Origin: Branchiostoma floridae
Lineage: Eukaryota; Chordata; Leptocardii; Amphioxiformes; Branchiostomatidae
Length of the DNA: 64,000 nt
Assembly: GCF_000003815.2 (NCBI RefSeq)
Contig: NC_049988.1
Coordinates: forward strand, 17,108,088-17,172,087
Direction of reading: 5' to 3'
In this document: positions 34,201-45,423 of the stretch, piece after piece
Layout: every line of letters starts with the position of its first letter
Position numbering within the stretch: position 1 is the stretch's first letter
Translations under genes and position numbers: made by a program
Notes under the pieces: model-generated
Database searches by the model: none
What the model saw: only the letters and a program-made list of their open reading frames with translations
Told to the model about the DNA's origin: nothing

Positions 34201-37200
34201 ATGGCGAAGACGTGGGAGGGAAAGTAGTGATTTGTGTGGAGAATTCGGTGGAATTTTCAGCAGTGTTAGTGACCTGGGTAACGGATGATACTGTTGTTTG
34301 CGTTCGGATATCTGTTGAACTGTCAACGACTGTAGTTGTATCAGGCGGTAATGTTGGCATCGGTGTTGTAGTACCGTCATAAGATGTTGTATCTCCAGTT
34401 GCGGCCATGTCTGTAGCGTCTGTTGTAGACATCTTTGAAGCTGTAATCAGTGTTCGCGTATCTGTTGAACTGTCCACGACTGTTGTTGTACTAGGGGGCG
34501 ATGTTGCTATCGTTGATACAGCACTTTGGTCTGTTGTTGTCTCCCCAGTTGGCATCGGCGTTGTAGTACCATCATAAAATGTTGTATCGTCAGTTGCGGC
34601 TATGTCTGTTGCGTCTGTTGTAGAATCTGATGTCTTCGTGGCTGTTATTAGTGTTCTCGTATCTGTAGAAGTGTACATTTCTGTTGATGTAACAGGGGGC
34701 GATGTCGCTATCGTTGTTGCGGCGCTTTGGTCTATTGTTGTCTCCCCAGTTGCCCTCGTACTTGTGACGTCAGTTGTACCCGGAAGTGACGTAGTACCCA
34801 TAGCTAAAGACAGAACAACACCGATATCACGTTATATGGAAACATTTTAATGATACAATCATTGATTGCGCACATACAACTGTATCGTACGTCTGCTTTG
34901 CAGTGGGTCATTTCCACGACCAGAACTCGAGATATCAAAACAGGACGTTCTGTTGCAGTACCGAAATAAGTCGCTAGGGGGCCCAGAGTCTAATCGTTTC
35001 CAGGTCGCCATAGGTCACAAGGAAAACAGCAGAAATTGGAGAATATAAAATATAGACAGATAACATGCCAGAGAAGTTAGCTGTCCGAGGAGTACGGTTT
35101 GCGATCAGGGTTCTTCGCTGGTATGTTATCTGGCTATATTTGTCCAATTTGTATTTTTTTCCAGCAATCTGAGGAGCCTGGTAGAAGCTAAGACTTCCAT
35201 ACGGACCTCATTCGGGCTTGAATATATGCGTACGTGTGAACCTACTTTTAGACGGCGACACTCATTCTGCGTAATTGACGAAATAGCTAGGGCGTGCATA
35301 CTTGGGGAAATACATGATGGGCCACCGTACTGCACACTACACGATGCCTGTATGTATCAAGCTTGCATCCTTTTGTATCCTGGGAACTGATCCCTTGTCT
35401 CGATGCCACTATATAGGATAGCGTGACAAGATTTGTTTGTTTAAATACAGTCTCTGCGTCACCAGAACATGCTTTCATACAGCGTTAAATACAGCGATGT
35501 TATCTATTGCTAAGCTACATTGTGGTAAATAGTTCCAATGTTTGTCTCAAACCAACAAAACTTTGTTTTGAATCTAGCAATACTCTCCGTTGTCCTGGAA
35601 TGATATAATGTATAAGCCCAATAATAAGGTGTGTAAGCCCCCCAGACAATGTTATGAATAAGCCCCTCTCCCAACTATAGGGCTCTTTTGTGAAGAAGAA
35701 TTTTCGGATAACCTTGCTTAAGGCAGATATTCAATGACAGAATAAAATGAATAGAGTGAAAAATTGCCTCATTGGTTTCGCTAGAGCCCGTTTTGTCAAC
35801 AGTACATTTGAGGTCACAAATCAAAACTCCATTTTGCTCGTAGACACACCAAAAAAACGTATTTGAAAAGAGCACGTCTAAGAACCCCCTAAACGTATCG
35901 GAAGGAGTAAAGATCCATGTAAAGATCCATGCAGGTGTGACTGGATCAAACTAATGATATCATATAGAACATATAATGTCCTTAGTGAAATAAATCTGTC
36001 CGGATATGCAGCTTGTACTCTTCGGAACAAATTTGGTGTGTTACACTATGAGGCGGTTTATCGAGCATGTAATACATCAAACAAATCTCGCGTCCCTAAA
36101 AGTGCACTGTGAGATCTCATGACATAAAAATTTGAATTATGGGGTATCACGTGATCATGTGATTGACAGTTAAGTCCGTGATTACGATGACATTTTGATC
36201 GATACAACAGACCACAATTTGTTACCGATTAGGGTCCATTTATGTCGTCAGCACTTAGAGGTCACAGAGGTCACGCACTCTTTCTGACACGACTAGATAA
36301 TGGGGAGGGGGGCGCAGTTCTATGGACCAGTTTTCGTCCTATATAGACCGGCTCTTCTCATCTTCTTGGTTGTGTCAAGATTAGAATTTCACAAGTAGAG
36401 TTATACGTTTTCTTTTTAATAGGTATTTTTAATGGAGGGTCATCTGGCTACTTCTATACATTGAACTAAGCTGATGTTGGTGGAAATAATCATGCAGGAA
36501 GATAGCAGGGAACACTGTTTTTCAGCGCTTACAGATTGTATAGATCTGTATACAGGAGTGAAACAGTTGTCATCGCGAGAATTCCATAGTTTGGCAGTCT
36601 GAGAAAAGAAGATTTTGAAATCTGACTAACAGTCGAGTGATAAACAGTACCGGTATAGCTGGTACTAACGTAATAAACTTGCCGTGGCATTTATGTCAAA
36701 CCAGTGCACAGAGACATGACGAATAAGATAGGTCAGTAAAAACGGTTATATCATGTCTAAATTTATGTAAAATGAGTGCACAGAGAAATGACGAAGAACA
36801 CAGTAGGTTTAACTTGATAAAAAACGGTGATACAATGTCTACAATCTTTTCTCGCATCTCTGTGTTACAAACCTATCGGATTGGAATAACGCGACGCAGA
36901 TTACCCAGACTGTAAGGACAAATCATTTGCTAGGCTTTTAAGACATTCTCTGTCATTTGAAGTGTTGCTGAATACATTACTTATCAGGAATTAGAGCGGA
37001 AACCCCAATTAGAACGCGTATTCTATCTGGATTGTGCCAGTAGTTGTCTGTCCAGTTTTCGGTTGTTTAAAAAAAATCCGGGTCAGGTGGATTGACACAT
37101 ATGTTAAGACTTCGCAACTGATACGATGTTGAACCCTCTATCAGCTTGTCCAGGACAGAAGGTACAACAAATTGGAGGTCAATAGTCAACCTTGACATTT

Positions 37201-40200
37201 GTCCTTCCAAGGCCTTACCCACATACGAAATGTCATCAAGATCCAATCACGATTTAAGTTATGCCGACTACAATAATCCGAGAAACACATACAGACGCGT
37301 ACAGACACGCCCCAAACAATACTTTCCATTTTTATGGATGTAACAAGGACGCCATTTTCATAGGCTGAAATGTTCAATCAGCAACGATTCAACCTCCTTA
37401 GTCTCAAATTCCAAGTACAGGGGAAGTCTGCTTGTGCAGAAGATTTTTTTTTGTTCAGTACGGTTCTCGTGGTCAATTATATTTTTAGGTACAAATCCCG
37501 CTGTTTTGTGTGTTAAAGGTGTCTAAATATCTATAGTAGTGAAGCCTAATAAGCGGCATGCAAGACAAAGATAAATGCGAAGACAAAGATAAATGAGATA
37601 TTCCATGCATCTACTTGGACAAAAGCATCTTGTCAGCATGAATTACAAATCTCCTTTTCTGTTAAATACTCGAACAAAAGACAGATATGATGAAGCGAAA
37701 TATGATTGATTGCGAAGGTGATTCGTCATTTTCCTTCTCTGAAGTCCCCGACATTGTCAAAACACAATGATCTGCATGTGGATACATTTTATGTGTCGAA
37801 TATTTTACATTAAAACAAAAATCCCAAGCAGTAATAAGAAGATGTAACCAAATTTTGACACATGTATCTTCTTCATGGGACTGGTATTAGCCCTACGTGT
37901 TAGAAGCTAAATTAACTTTCATGTAAATATTTCACATGCTTTACTTTTAGTGAAACCAATGGCTGATTTTGTTTTCCCGAGGGACAGTTTATTCACATCT
38001 CATTCACGACTGAGAATGGGTCGAATGGAAACGTTTTCAATGTAGGTCAATCCATGAGAATCTTAAGCTAGCAATCCTATGGGGAAAGACTACTAGTATA
38101 TGTCCTCCCTAGAGACCTACTAATGTATAACGGTATTTCATATATCAATTCTTAACAATCTATATATACAATATAAACAAAATTACCAACATTTTTATCC
38201 AAGCAAATCATATCCATTTATAAGAGGATGGTACTATCAGGTACATCTACGATCTATGATTTATCTACCTAAGTCATATATCCAACATTGATATGTAAGA
38301 TATAACCGCCCCTTGAGATTTAGTCATGTTTTAACGTACGTTAAATAAAATGGGGGACGAAAAGTGGTTTGACCTTTGTGGTTAAGGTCACACGCCATCT
38401 TTGTTTGGAACCTTCTGATGACTCCAATATTCATCTTCACCATACCCTTATGGTTCTATTCGACTTTTATAAACTGCAAAGGTAAAGCTGTCAATAGGCA
38501 ATGTCTTTGATCTTAGAAAGATCAAAGCGGATAAGATGTTGATAGAAATGTTGATAGAATTTTCATCTAACAGTGACTTTTTAAAGGTATACACACGTAC
38601 CTCCAAATTTGTCACTCCGTGAACAAGATGGACTGATAACCATAAAAAATTTGTGTAACGTTTAAATATAAATCACTGTAAGATGGAAAAGAAACTGTGC
38701 TCTTACGTAACTGGTAAATCTCTTCAACGTTAACGAATTGATTTTAAAAGAGGTAAAGAGATTTTAGTCACAAAAGCGTTAGAATAAGTCCCTGAACCTT
38801 AGAGAACCTTAATTCGAAGAAAGCATCTCAATTATAATCTCCAAGCAGATCCTACGGTAGCATAAGATAGTATCAAAAGCTGCNNNNNNNNNNNNNNNNN
38901 NNNNNNNNNNNNNNNNNNNNNNNNNNNNNNNNNNNNNNNNNNNNNNNNNNNNNNNNNNNNNNNNNNNNNNNNNNNNNNNNNNNNNNNNNNNNNNNNNNNN
39001 NNNNNNNNNNNNNNNNNNNNNNNNNNNNNNNNNNNNNNNNNNNNNNNNNNNNNNNNNNNNNNNNNNNNNNNNNNNNNNNNNNNNNNNNNNNNNNNNNNNN
39101 NNNNNNNNNNNNNNNNNNNNNNNNNNNNNNNNNNNNNNNNNNNNNNNNNNNNNNNNNNNNNNNNNNNNNNNNNNNNNNNNNNNNNNNNNNNNNNNNNNNN
39201 NNNNNNNNNNNNNNNNNNNNNNNNNNNNNNNNNNNNNNNNNNNNNNNNNNNNNNNNNNNNNNNNNNNNNNNNNNNNNNNNNNNNNNNNNNNNNNNNNNNN
39301 NNNNNNNNNNNNNNNNNNNNNNNNNNNNNNNNNNNNNNNNNNNNNNNNNNNNNNNNNNNNNNNNNNNNNNNNNNNNNNNNNNNNNNNNNNNNNNNNNNNN
39401 NNNNNNNNNNNNNNNNNNNNNNNNNNNNNNNNNNNNNNNNNNNNNNNNNNNNNNNNNNNNNNNNNNNNNNNNNNNNNNNNNNNNNNNNNNNNNNNNNNNN
39501 NNNNNNNNNNNNNNNNNNNNNNNNNNNNNNNNNNNNNNNNNNNNNNNNNNNNNNNNNNNNNNNNNNNCGGCTTCACTCTTCTGGCAGCTTTTGATACTAT
39601 CTTATGCTACCGTTAGCCTGTGTACCATCCGGAAAGTAGTTTGCTCTAGCGTTCATTATACACTATATAAAGTCGCTTCTCTGTGCAGAAGCGAACATAG
39701 GCGCGAACTACTATCCGGATGGTATCCAGGCTAGGCTACCGTAGGATCTGCTTGGAAATTACTCAGTTATTGTAAATCGTGATACGGAGAAATTCTCGAA
39801 TCACATCCGCTTGGCAAAACAATACGTGCCTTGTCACTGAGGACACGAAGTGCGTCAGCGAGATTAGCTTTTTTGTTTCCGTGTCAGTCACATGAACATG
39901 TACCATGTCATCTCAGTGACAATGGCCTCTTTCATGTTTAGGGCAGTATATTATAGGAGTATGCAAATATCCGTTTCTGCCGTCGGGTGTGCACGGTATC
40001 TCAGTTGTTTGGGTAACGCAAAACCAGGTGTTAGAGCAGGTATATTCTAGGTTGTTTGTTTTGGGAGCACCCTTTTTTCGCTTCGATGATTTTTTTTTCA
40101 AATGTCCTATCCTAACGCTAAAATGAACAAAAAGGAAGCGATATATAGAAAATTGGTACTAAACAGATATTTGTGCATTGATATTTCTCTACCTATCACC

Positions 40201-41645
40201 AATAGCAAGTAGTTGAGAGTTCATTGAACAAAGGGTAAGGCTTGTATATTTATCCAACCTAATTCAGGAAAACCAACACAATAAAACACCGCACCTTTTA
40301 TCTAGCGGAACAAACCTGCCTCTAATTAAGTTGCCCTATGACTATACCGGCTGACTTCTTTTCCGCCATGGATCTTTTTCTTTGAAGAAGTTGTTTAGGA
40401 AATAAGAAAGTGTTGGTTGGATTGAACAAACTTCGGTTGGGGAGGCAAAATTCCATGTCCTATAGACACCGTGGTTAACAATCCAATGTCCCCTAACCGG
40501 TCTAGCAAAGGTTATGGAACTACATTTTTCCTTGAGTAGCCATATTATAGGCAGTTTTGACTATACATAGTATATCGTTTGTAAACATGTGGTTGTTAGG
40601 CCTACTTTGCTAAGGTCAAACTATTGTCAAGAACACCTGTTATTTTGTTCTGTTTCGCAATTACTTTATTCTAAGCGATCTTCGCAATTTCAATGGCACG
40701 ATTTTACTCGAGGTAAACATGTTACAGTTCTCGTACATTTGGCAGGGTATTTAAGTTGTTCTGATGTAACTGTTCTAGAATGAATGGGTTAGAATAATTT
40801 TACTTATATATATATATATAGTTATCCCCACCCTGTCCTCAGCAACCATTTTCCTCAGTCCTATGGGTTAACGTTACATCACTACCAAGAGCATAAATGT
40901 GATCTTTATGTGAACTTGACGGAAAGTATTCTAGACGTGTTATGTGACGTGACTGTACGTTGTTATGTACAGTGAAAATTATGTGAAAGGGATAATGCGA
41001 TTTTGGGTGGATGTGAATGATGAAATGTGTATACAAATATACAACTTAGCTGAATATTAACAATGACATTTTGTCATACATATGCGCCCTGCCCACTGTA
41101 AGAGTGTCTTCGATTTGCACTTTCTTTGCCACAAACGATCCACTTTTCTGTCATTATCAATCATTCCGCTCCACTTTTCAGGTATTTTCCCAATTATGGG
41201 CTATCCTCTTTTAACAAGTTTTCAAAATATCTCACAATATCTTGCCATGTTTTTCTCTCTCTCACACATATATTTTTGATCAACGGTCACATTTTCACAT
41301 TCCAAAAAGTTTCCCCATCAAATTCACATACAGGTACGTAGGTCACATTTTTACACAAACTTGTGGCGATAGCGGCCTGGAACAGAGGTTTTCGAAGCCG
41401 ACCTGCTCGCAATTTCTAAATGAATTCGCACTCAGATGTCGATTTTATGAAAACACAGGCCTTCCTAGAACCCCCTTTGTTAACCATAAAGAAAAGCAGG
41501 CAAAGAAATACGTTATGAATGGGTCTAAATATTTAATTAGTTTTTTTCACTCACCTGTGGTACAGAAAACCGGCGAAATTCCTCCACATATCAACAAAAA
41601 CGACGCAGCAAATCCGTACATTTTGCGAACCGCGCTCCCCTCCAT
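18418..41645 (-). CDS. Mucin gene A: giant transmembrane mucin with EGF and SEA domains
   Basis: Cell-surface glycoprotein. Exons on the minus strand: 41555-41645 (signal peptide, [20 protein letters not shown]), 31759-34803 and 28730-31365 plus 22129-24910 (Thr/Ser-rich, then an EGF-like domain), 21597-21709 and 20912-21129 (SEA domain), 20358-20564 (Cys pair and membrane segment [17 protein letters not shown]), 19107-19287 (cytoplasmic tail) and 18418-18519 (last exon, ends FSDV, stop TAG). Intron phases 1-1-1-0-2-2-0 agree throughout. The SEA sequence keeps [12 protein letters not shown], with Gly-Ser at the family's autocleavage site, so a cleaved, non-covalently held surface mucin like MUC1 is expected. 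The tail has several Tyr residues and a Ser-Asp-Val end that fits a class I PDZ ligand. A 3.8 kb transposon splits the second Thr-rich exon. Total length without it is about 3,000 residues. Confidence 0.85.
18640..18715 (+). repeat. TGTC/TGCC tetranucleotide microsatellite
   Basis: Imperfect tandem TGTC and TGCC units with some TG. It lies in the last intron of mucin gene A. Confidence 0.95.
19389..19588. mobile_element. MITE with TACTGTAAATGCA ends, copy 1
   Basis: Begins TACTGTAAATGCAATTAAGT and ends with the inverse, CTGCATTTACAGTA. The body contains repeated TTCGCGG/CCGCGAA blocks. A second copy at 53401-53613 has the same ends and body. This is a non-autonomous DNA transposon, in an intron of mucin gene A. 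Confidence 0.85.
20358..20564 (-). CDS. Mucin A juxtamembrane and transmembrane exon
   Basis: Begins by completing Leu and reads [20 protein letters not shown], then the membrane segment [20 protein letters not shown] and a charged stop-transfer segment ([14 protein letters not shown]). The Cys pair just after SEA recurs in genes B (C-TKTNEDAA-C) and C (C-PVGG-C) and probably forms a disulfide. Phase 2 on both sides. Confidence 0.85.
20912..21709 (-). CDS. Mucin A SEA domain (two exons)
   Basis: Exon 21597-21709 gives [19 protein letters not shown] and [15 protein letters not shown]. Exon 20912-21129 gives [38 protein letters not shown] and ends near LGIELASL. The hydrophobic pattern and Gly-Ser-Val after Phe-Arg-Pro fit the SEA fold and its self-cleavage site. 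The two exons are separated by a phase-0 intron, exactly as in genes B and C. Confidence 0.88.
21915..21970 (+). repeat. (ATGG)n microsatellite
   Basis: About thirteen uninterrupted ATGG units, in an intron of mucin gene A. Confidence 0.98.
22129..24910 (-). CDS. Mucin A second Thr/Ser-rich exon, downstream half, with EGF-like domain
   Basis: A frame of about 927 residues rich in Thr and Ser with recurring Glu-Thr, Ala-Thr and Pro-Thr: dense O-glycosylation sites and no globular domain. The last part is an EGF-like domain with six Cys ([11 protein letters not shown] ... [14 protein letters not shown]), ending at the donor after TCTL. At its upstream edge, 24910, the frame runs straight into a transposon end (24914). 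Joined to 28730-31365 it makes an exon of 5,418 bases, an exact multiple of three with phase 1 at both ends. Confidence 0.88.
25000..25400. repeat. Subterminal tandem repeat of the transposon, about 120-bp period
   Basis: Three copies of a unit holding TCGGACTCTTTGGAGACAAA, CACGTTCCGAATATTTCGTA, AGTCCGGAACGGGACC and CATATCCGGATTTC. The TCCGGA palindrome recurs several times per unit. It lies just inside the left terminus. Confidence 0.8.
26020..27230 (-). pseudogene. Exon-like fragments inside the transposon
   Basis: Two minus-strand pieces look like coding exons. At 26050-26160 a frame reads [20 protein letters not shown] and then a CRRYCG segment, with Cys spacing that recalls a ShKT-type domain. 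At about 27091-27230 a frame ends [18 protein letters not shown] followed by a GTAAGT donor. Neither was matched to a transposase. They may be captured host exons or remains of the element's own gene. Confidence is low. Confidence 0.3.
27250..27695. repeat. 71-bp satellite array within the transposon
   Basis: Six full copies and one partial copy of a unit containing TTGTCCGGATATGGACCTAT, CCCAAACTGCACCGCTGG and GTGTTTTGACTGAAC. The unit includes the TCCGGATAT motif that also marks the transposon's subterminal regions. Copies differ by only a few bases, so the array is young or homogenised. Confidence 0.92.
28730..31365 (-). CDS. Mucin A second Thr/Ser-rich exon, upstream half
   Basis: A frame of about 878 residues, almost all Thr, Ser, Glu, Gly and Pro, with loose 16-18-residue repeats such as [16 protein letters not shown]. 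It starts after an acceptor (TACAG) at 31365 in phase 1 and ends abruptly at the transposon end at 28729. The repeat pattern carries on at 24910, so both halves belong to one exon. Long open frames on the opposite strand are by-products of the composition. Confidence 0.87.
31543..31738. mobile_element. MITE family 'TATATCCGTTGTTT', copy 2
   Basis: The left end AGTTCATCTGTATCCGCC leads to CCTATATCCGTTGTTTC. The right end reads ACAACGGATATAGGTTACC and then GATAAAGGTGAACT. The interior has CGACGGACGGTGGTTTC, as in the copy at 10094. It lies in the intron between the two Thr-rich exons of mucin A. Confidence 0.8.
31759..34803 (-). CDS. Mucin A first Thr/Ser-rich exon with 52-residue repeats
   Basis: A single exon of 3,045 bases (1,015 codons), phase 1 at both ends, after the signal-peptide exon. 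It encodes a Thr/Ser/Val-rich stalk. Between about 32480 and 33640 it holds seven tandem copies of a unit near 52 residues with the core [14 protein letters not shown], then [14 protein letters not shown] and RTTTEAFS. The rest has shorter, less regular repeats such as [13 protein letters not shown]. No Cys is seen in the repeats, as expected for an extended O-glycosylated mucin region. Confidence 0.9.
34985..35220. mobile_element. Hairpin MITE, related to 42160-42352
   Basis: The arms contain AGATAACATGCCAGAGAAGT and its inverse CTGGTATGTTATCTGGC. The right flank, CCTGGTAGAAGCTAAGACTT and CCATACGGACCTCATTCGG, matches the sequence after the element at 42160. It lies in the first intron of mucin gene A. 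Confidence 0.6.
35221..38883. other. First intron of mucin gene A, no coding content recognised
   Basis: AT-rich sequence with many short chance frames, none conserved-looking. Near 35990-36010 a TCCGGATATGCAGC echoes the transposon motif, without clear element ends. The signal exon (41555) and first Thr-rich exon (34803) bound this intron. Confidence 0.5.
38884..39567. other. Assembly gap (684 N)
   Basis: Run of undetermined bases. The flanks are inverse copies: GGTAGCATAAGATAGTATCA on the left and TGATACTATCTTATGCTACC on the right. The gap therefore lies inside an inverted-repeat element whose outer end, CTCCAAGCAGATCCTACGG, is at about 38840, with its inverse at about 39741-39759. Confidence 0.95.
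39615..39736. mobile_element. Nested hAT-like MITE in the arm of another element
   Basis: About 120 bp with inverted ends, TAGCCTGTGTACCATCCGGA on the left and the inverse of TCCGGATGGTATCCAGGCTA on the right. It interrupts the right arm of the gap-spanning element. The sequence GCTACCGT is present on both sides as an apparent 8-bp target duplication, the length typical of hAT elements. Confidence 0.65.
41555..41645 (-). CDS. Mucin A signal-peptide exon
   Basis: ATG at 41645 gives [20 protein letters not shown] and [10 protein letters not shown], then the donor GTGAGT in phase 1. A charged start followed by a hydrophobic core is a classical secretion signal; the second Met, nine residues in, could also be used. 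Phase 1 fits the acceptor of the first Thr-rich exon at 34803. The link across a 6.8 kb intron is inferred. Confidence 0.65.
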
Positions 41646-41955
41646 ACCGAAGGAACTGCTACCTTGACTCTGACGGGATTTCAGGGTTAAAATCCGCATG
41701 AAAGGTTAGCGATAGGCTGACGGGGACCCGCCCGCACATGACTGACAGCTCGATCAGACGACAGTGTACCGGTCTTACCTGCGTGACGTCACTATGACTG
41801 TGGTTTAGTCAGCTGTGCACTGAGGCTAGCGGCACAGAGTCACAAATACGTTAACATGTGTTCACACAGATAGATAGATAGTACTTTAATTTATTGCATG
41901 ACAACTGTAAAGGATTACTCTCCCAAGCAGAGGTTAGGCTTCGGCTGTTTTTTTT

Positions 41956-42064
41956 NNNNNNNNNNNNNNNNNNNNNNNNNNNNNNNNNNNNNNNNNNNNN
42001 NNNNNNNNNNNNNNNNNNNNNNNNNNNNNNNNNNNNNNNNNNNNNNNNNNNNNNNNNNNNNNNN
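41956..42064. other. Assembly gap (109 N)
   Basis: Flanked by GATTACTCTCCCAAGCAGAG on the left and GGAGAGTAGTAAAGGA on the right. The gap is therefore enclosed by the inverted ends of a repeat starting CTCTCCAAGCAGAGG. Confidence 0.95.
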
Positions 42065-42159
42065 TTTGGAGAGTAGTAAAGGATACAATGTGTGGCAACT
42101 GCAACAGGCAATACATACAGAACAGTTTAACTGTATGAGGTCCGTTTGGAGGTCCTAGC

Positions 42160-42352
42160 CTCTACCAGGCTTCACAGGTCACTTGTAAAATAATAGAAAT
42201 TTGACAAACATAGCCAGATAACATGCAAGATGATTTAGCTCGCTCCGCAAACCATACCCCTCGGACAGCTAACTCTTCTGGTATGTTATATGTCTATATT
42301 TCTTCAATTTCTCCTATTTTTCCAGCGACCTGTGGAGCCTGGTAGAGGCTAA
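42160..42352. mobile_element. Palindromic MITE with about 80-bp inverted ends
   Basis: The left arm AGCCTCTACCAGGCTTCACA continues through ATAGCCAGATAACATGC to GATTTAGCT. The right arm is its close inverse, from AGCTAACTCTTCTGG to GAGCCTGGTAGAGGCT. The two arms make up nearly the whole element. Confidence 0.85.
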
Positions 42353-43491
42353 TAAGACCTTCATACGGACCTCATTCGGACTTTGATATATACGCGCGTG
42401 TGAACCCGGCTTTAGTTTATGTTGAAGAAAAAAGCTCCTTTTTCTCGGCTGACCTTGTAAATCAAACAGTTGTCGTGAGAAGAGTGTAAAACGTTAAAGC
42501 TTACTTGATCCACCTATAGCTATTCAAGGTTTTAAGAAAAAGGTAAACAAACAACTAGGCGTTTCCACACCCTAACGCATTTTACTTCTAACCCGTGCAA
42601 CTGATGTGGTTAATTTCCCCAAAAGGGAAAATTGGGGCCAAAATTGGACGGGCTACAACACCCACCATAATTATGAAAAATGCATAATATGTTTTATTAC
42701 ATATATATCATTTTCAACACATAATCATTTATTCTACACGATTTGGGTAATGTCTTCACCTTCACTGATAGCACAACGCCCTGTTAGATGAACTTTCTAA
42801 ATCAAAGTGGAAATCTCAAGTTGTCAGCGAATACAACATATTGCGCAGTTGTTCATACCTTTAAGGAAATGCCATGTAAAAGTCTACAGTCTGTTTAATA
42901 ACAAAGGGCAAACGAAGTGAGTTATTGTTCTTAAATCCCCTCGGATGAAGGGGCTACGTCAATAGCTTAGCCCTCCGGTATTTTCGGAGAATTGCGGATA
43001 TAGGTGCATTGTCTGCCATTTCAAAAGCAGTTTTTGCCCATTCTAGGCACGTCGCTACCGTATTATTATTGGGTTTGAAACACATCTTGTTTAATAAAAG
43101 GTTAGAATTCAGACATGATTCGGTTGAGACCGCTCAATAAAAGGGACACCATTAAAGATGTTAGGAGGGTAATTACCTAACAACGAACGTGTGTCCCTTT
43201 TTTATTTGTCCATGACACAAGTGTATCCAGCACACCTCCACGACGGCTGAGCAATATCAATGACGTATCTCTCGCTATTATGTATTTTGTACCATGTATG
43301 TAAAATTGTGTATATAGTCTTATGAGACTCATTAGGACTTTAAACTGTATCTCTGTTCAGACCAAATGTATGGTCTCTTTCTCATTAACGCTAAATGTTG
43401 CTGTTGAAGATAATCGATGTATCATTCGATTTGTGCATGAGAAAAACAAACGGCAGCAACTTTTAAAGTACTCTCCAAGCAGAGGTTGAGT

Positions 43492-43591
43492 NNNNNNNNN
43501 NNNNNNNNNNNNNNNNNNNNNNNNNNNNNNNNNNNNNNNNNNNNNNNNNNNNNNNNNNNNNNNNNNNNNNNNNNNNNNNNNNNNNNNNNNN
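43492..43591. other. Assembly gap (100 N)
   Basis: Flanks AAAGTACTCTCCAAGCAGAG and CTCTGCTTGGAGAGTACTTT are perfect inverses, so an inverted-repeat transposon surrounds the gap. A gap of exactly 100 N is usually a place-holder of unknown length. Confidence 0.95.
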
Positions 43592-45349
43592 CTCTGCTTG
43601 GAGAGTACTTTGAAAGTGCCTAGGAATGTAAACTCTATGAATGGCACATTGTTCGTGAATAATCCCACGAAAGCCATCGACAGAATGAATCTTTATTCTT
43701 TGACCGATGGGCTGGCGTCTGTTTTGAAGGGAATGTTCTGATGGACAAAGGATGAGACCGTTAAACAGTAGATACATGTTTTGGTGTGTGCCTGTCTGTC
43801 TGTATTTTTCTGCGCTTCCATACACCCTGGGCGCGTCTGTTTCTATGTAACGTTAACAGAAAGTGGTCGCAGAACAGTATGTTTAAGGGGTTGAATTTAA
43901 AGCTAGCAACTTGTCAGAAAAGACTTAGGTACCTGGGAACAATCAAACCTGCCTCCACGTGCACCAGGCCTTGGGGGTAGGGATGGTAGAATCCGACAAT
44001 AAGGCCAGGAGAGTCAATCCCCGGAAAGGTTAACATTTCCCCATCTGCCACTAGTAAAGCCCTTTGGTGACCAAATAGAGAATATTCTATCCTATAGATG
44101 GCGTAGTTAAATCTGGTAACATTAAGCATTTTTTTCTTAAGATTATCTTAAAAGCTCATCTGTCTTGATAATAATCATAGTACAATGCTAAACTTTTTTC
44201 CAACACAAAGGTACACATGGATCAAATTCTCGACCACTGAGCACTGTCACCTTTTTCAGGATAAACACTGGGATTAAACATCGTTTAGGTGAAGACTTTT
44301 ATTGGAGCCTAACATCTGCTTGAAGGTTATTTTGTAACACACCAAAGTTTCCTTGTCGCCTAACAACTTGTAACCACAATGCTGGCGTTCTGGCCAAATC
44401 TTTTACGCTTCGAGACAGACGATTGGAAGTAATTGAGTGAGAATGTGACATTTGGTTGACATACTTACTTCAGTTTCCCTTCTCTGTGAAGTAATTCGAC
44501 CACAATTGGGTGGTAGTAGTTTATGCCTTTTCAAAGATTTGTGTGACACAATGATGTTTCGACTATAGCAGTATGTTTACATAAAGGTTTTATAAAAGAA
44601 ATAAACACATGTAAAATGCCAGTGACATATCCACTTTTCTTTTTTTTTTTCCTTGCGGTAAGTAACGTTATAATTCAAGTCTCAAGCCAAAAAGCACTTA
44701 TACAATCACTCTAGACTATATTATGAACTTAAAGCCTTCATCGCTTTCCCTAATAGCGCACAGTGTTTCCATAACCAAAACTTTCTTGACGGGGTCAATC
44801 CACATAATCACAACCCCGGGCTACCACCTTAAACTATCTCATTTGAATATGATAATCATGTCGTGACGTGGCAGGCTAATTTTAGCGCCCTATATAAACC
44901 CCTGGGAGTTTTATCGAAGCGTGGCAGTGACTGTACGACCGGTGTTGTGAAAGGTGTCGTCTCCGAGTGTCACTGGGTGTTCCCTAACTCTTACACAAAG
45001 GGTGACATTAACAGTCCCAGTCAGACCACTGATACAACGATTTAAGGGTTTAAGAATAAGGATGTAAGAATGGTTAGAACAAGTATTGGGTTTTTGATGT
45101 TTTGTGTTTGTTAAGGATTTGGGTGTCAACTTTTTAAGTTAAAAACAACACGTTAAAAACATTCTCACGCCTTTCAATGTATAGGGGCGGTGCCCATCTA
45201 CGTTTCAATAGCCCTTGTGCCATACATGGGTGCTACAATAGGGAGCTAGTCCATTGTAGTGCATTGTATTGAACTTCCATAGTTTTTCTCATGAGTGCAG
45301 AGTGCTATTGAAGCAGATAAAGTTGGTACCATTTGCTAAGTCTTTGTTA

Positions 45350-45423
45350 TGGCCCGACCGGGGTTGGACCCTCGACCTTCAAATTAAAAGGTGACTGACC
45401 ACTAAGTCCCACTAGACCAGTCC
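45350..45423 (-). repeat. tRNA-like sequence, probable SINE head or tRNA pseudogene
   Basis: Read on the minus strand it carries a good A box (TGGTCTAGTGG) and a B-box-like GGTCCAACCCC at the right spacing. The acceptor stem does not pair well and the B box departs from GGTTCGAATCC. It is not called a working tRNA. Confidence 0.45.

Noticed and set aside
38809-39576. A 255-codon frame across the gap
   Set aside because: It consists almost wholly of undetermined bases.
44880-45045. A promoter and short gene after CCCTATATAAACCCC
   Set aside because: The TATA-like box is good, but the following 60-codon frame resembles nothing and no splice pattern supports it.
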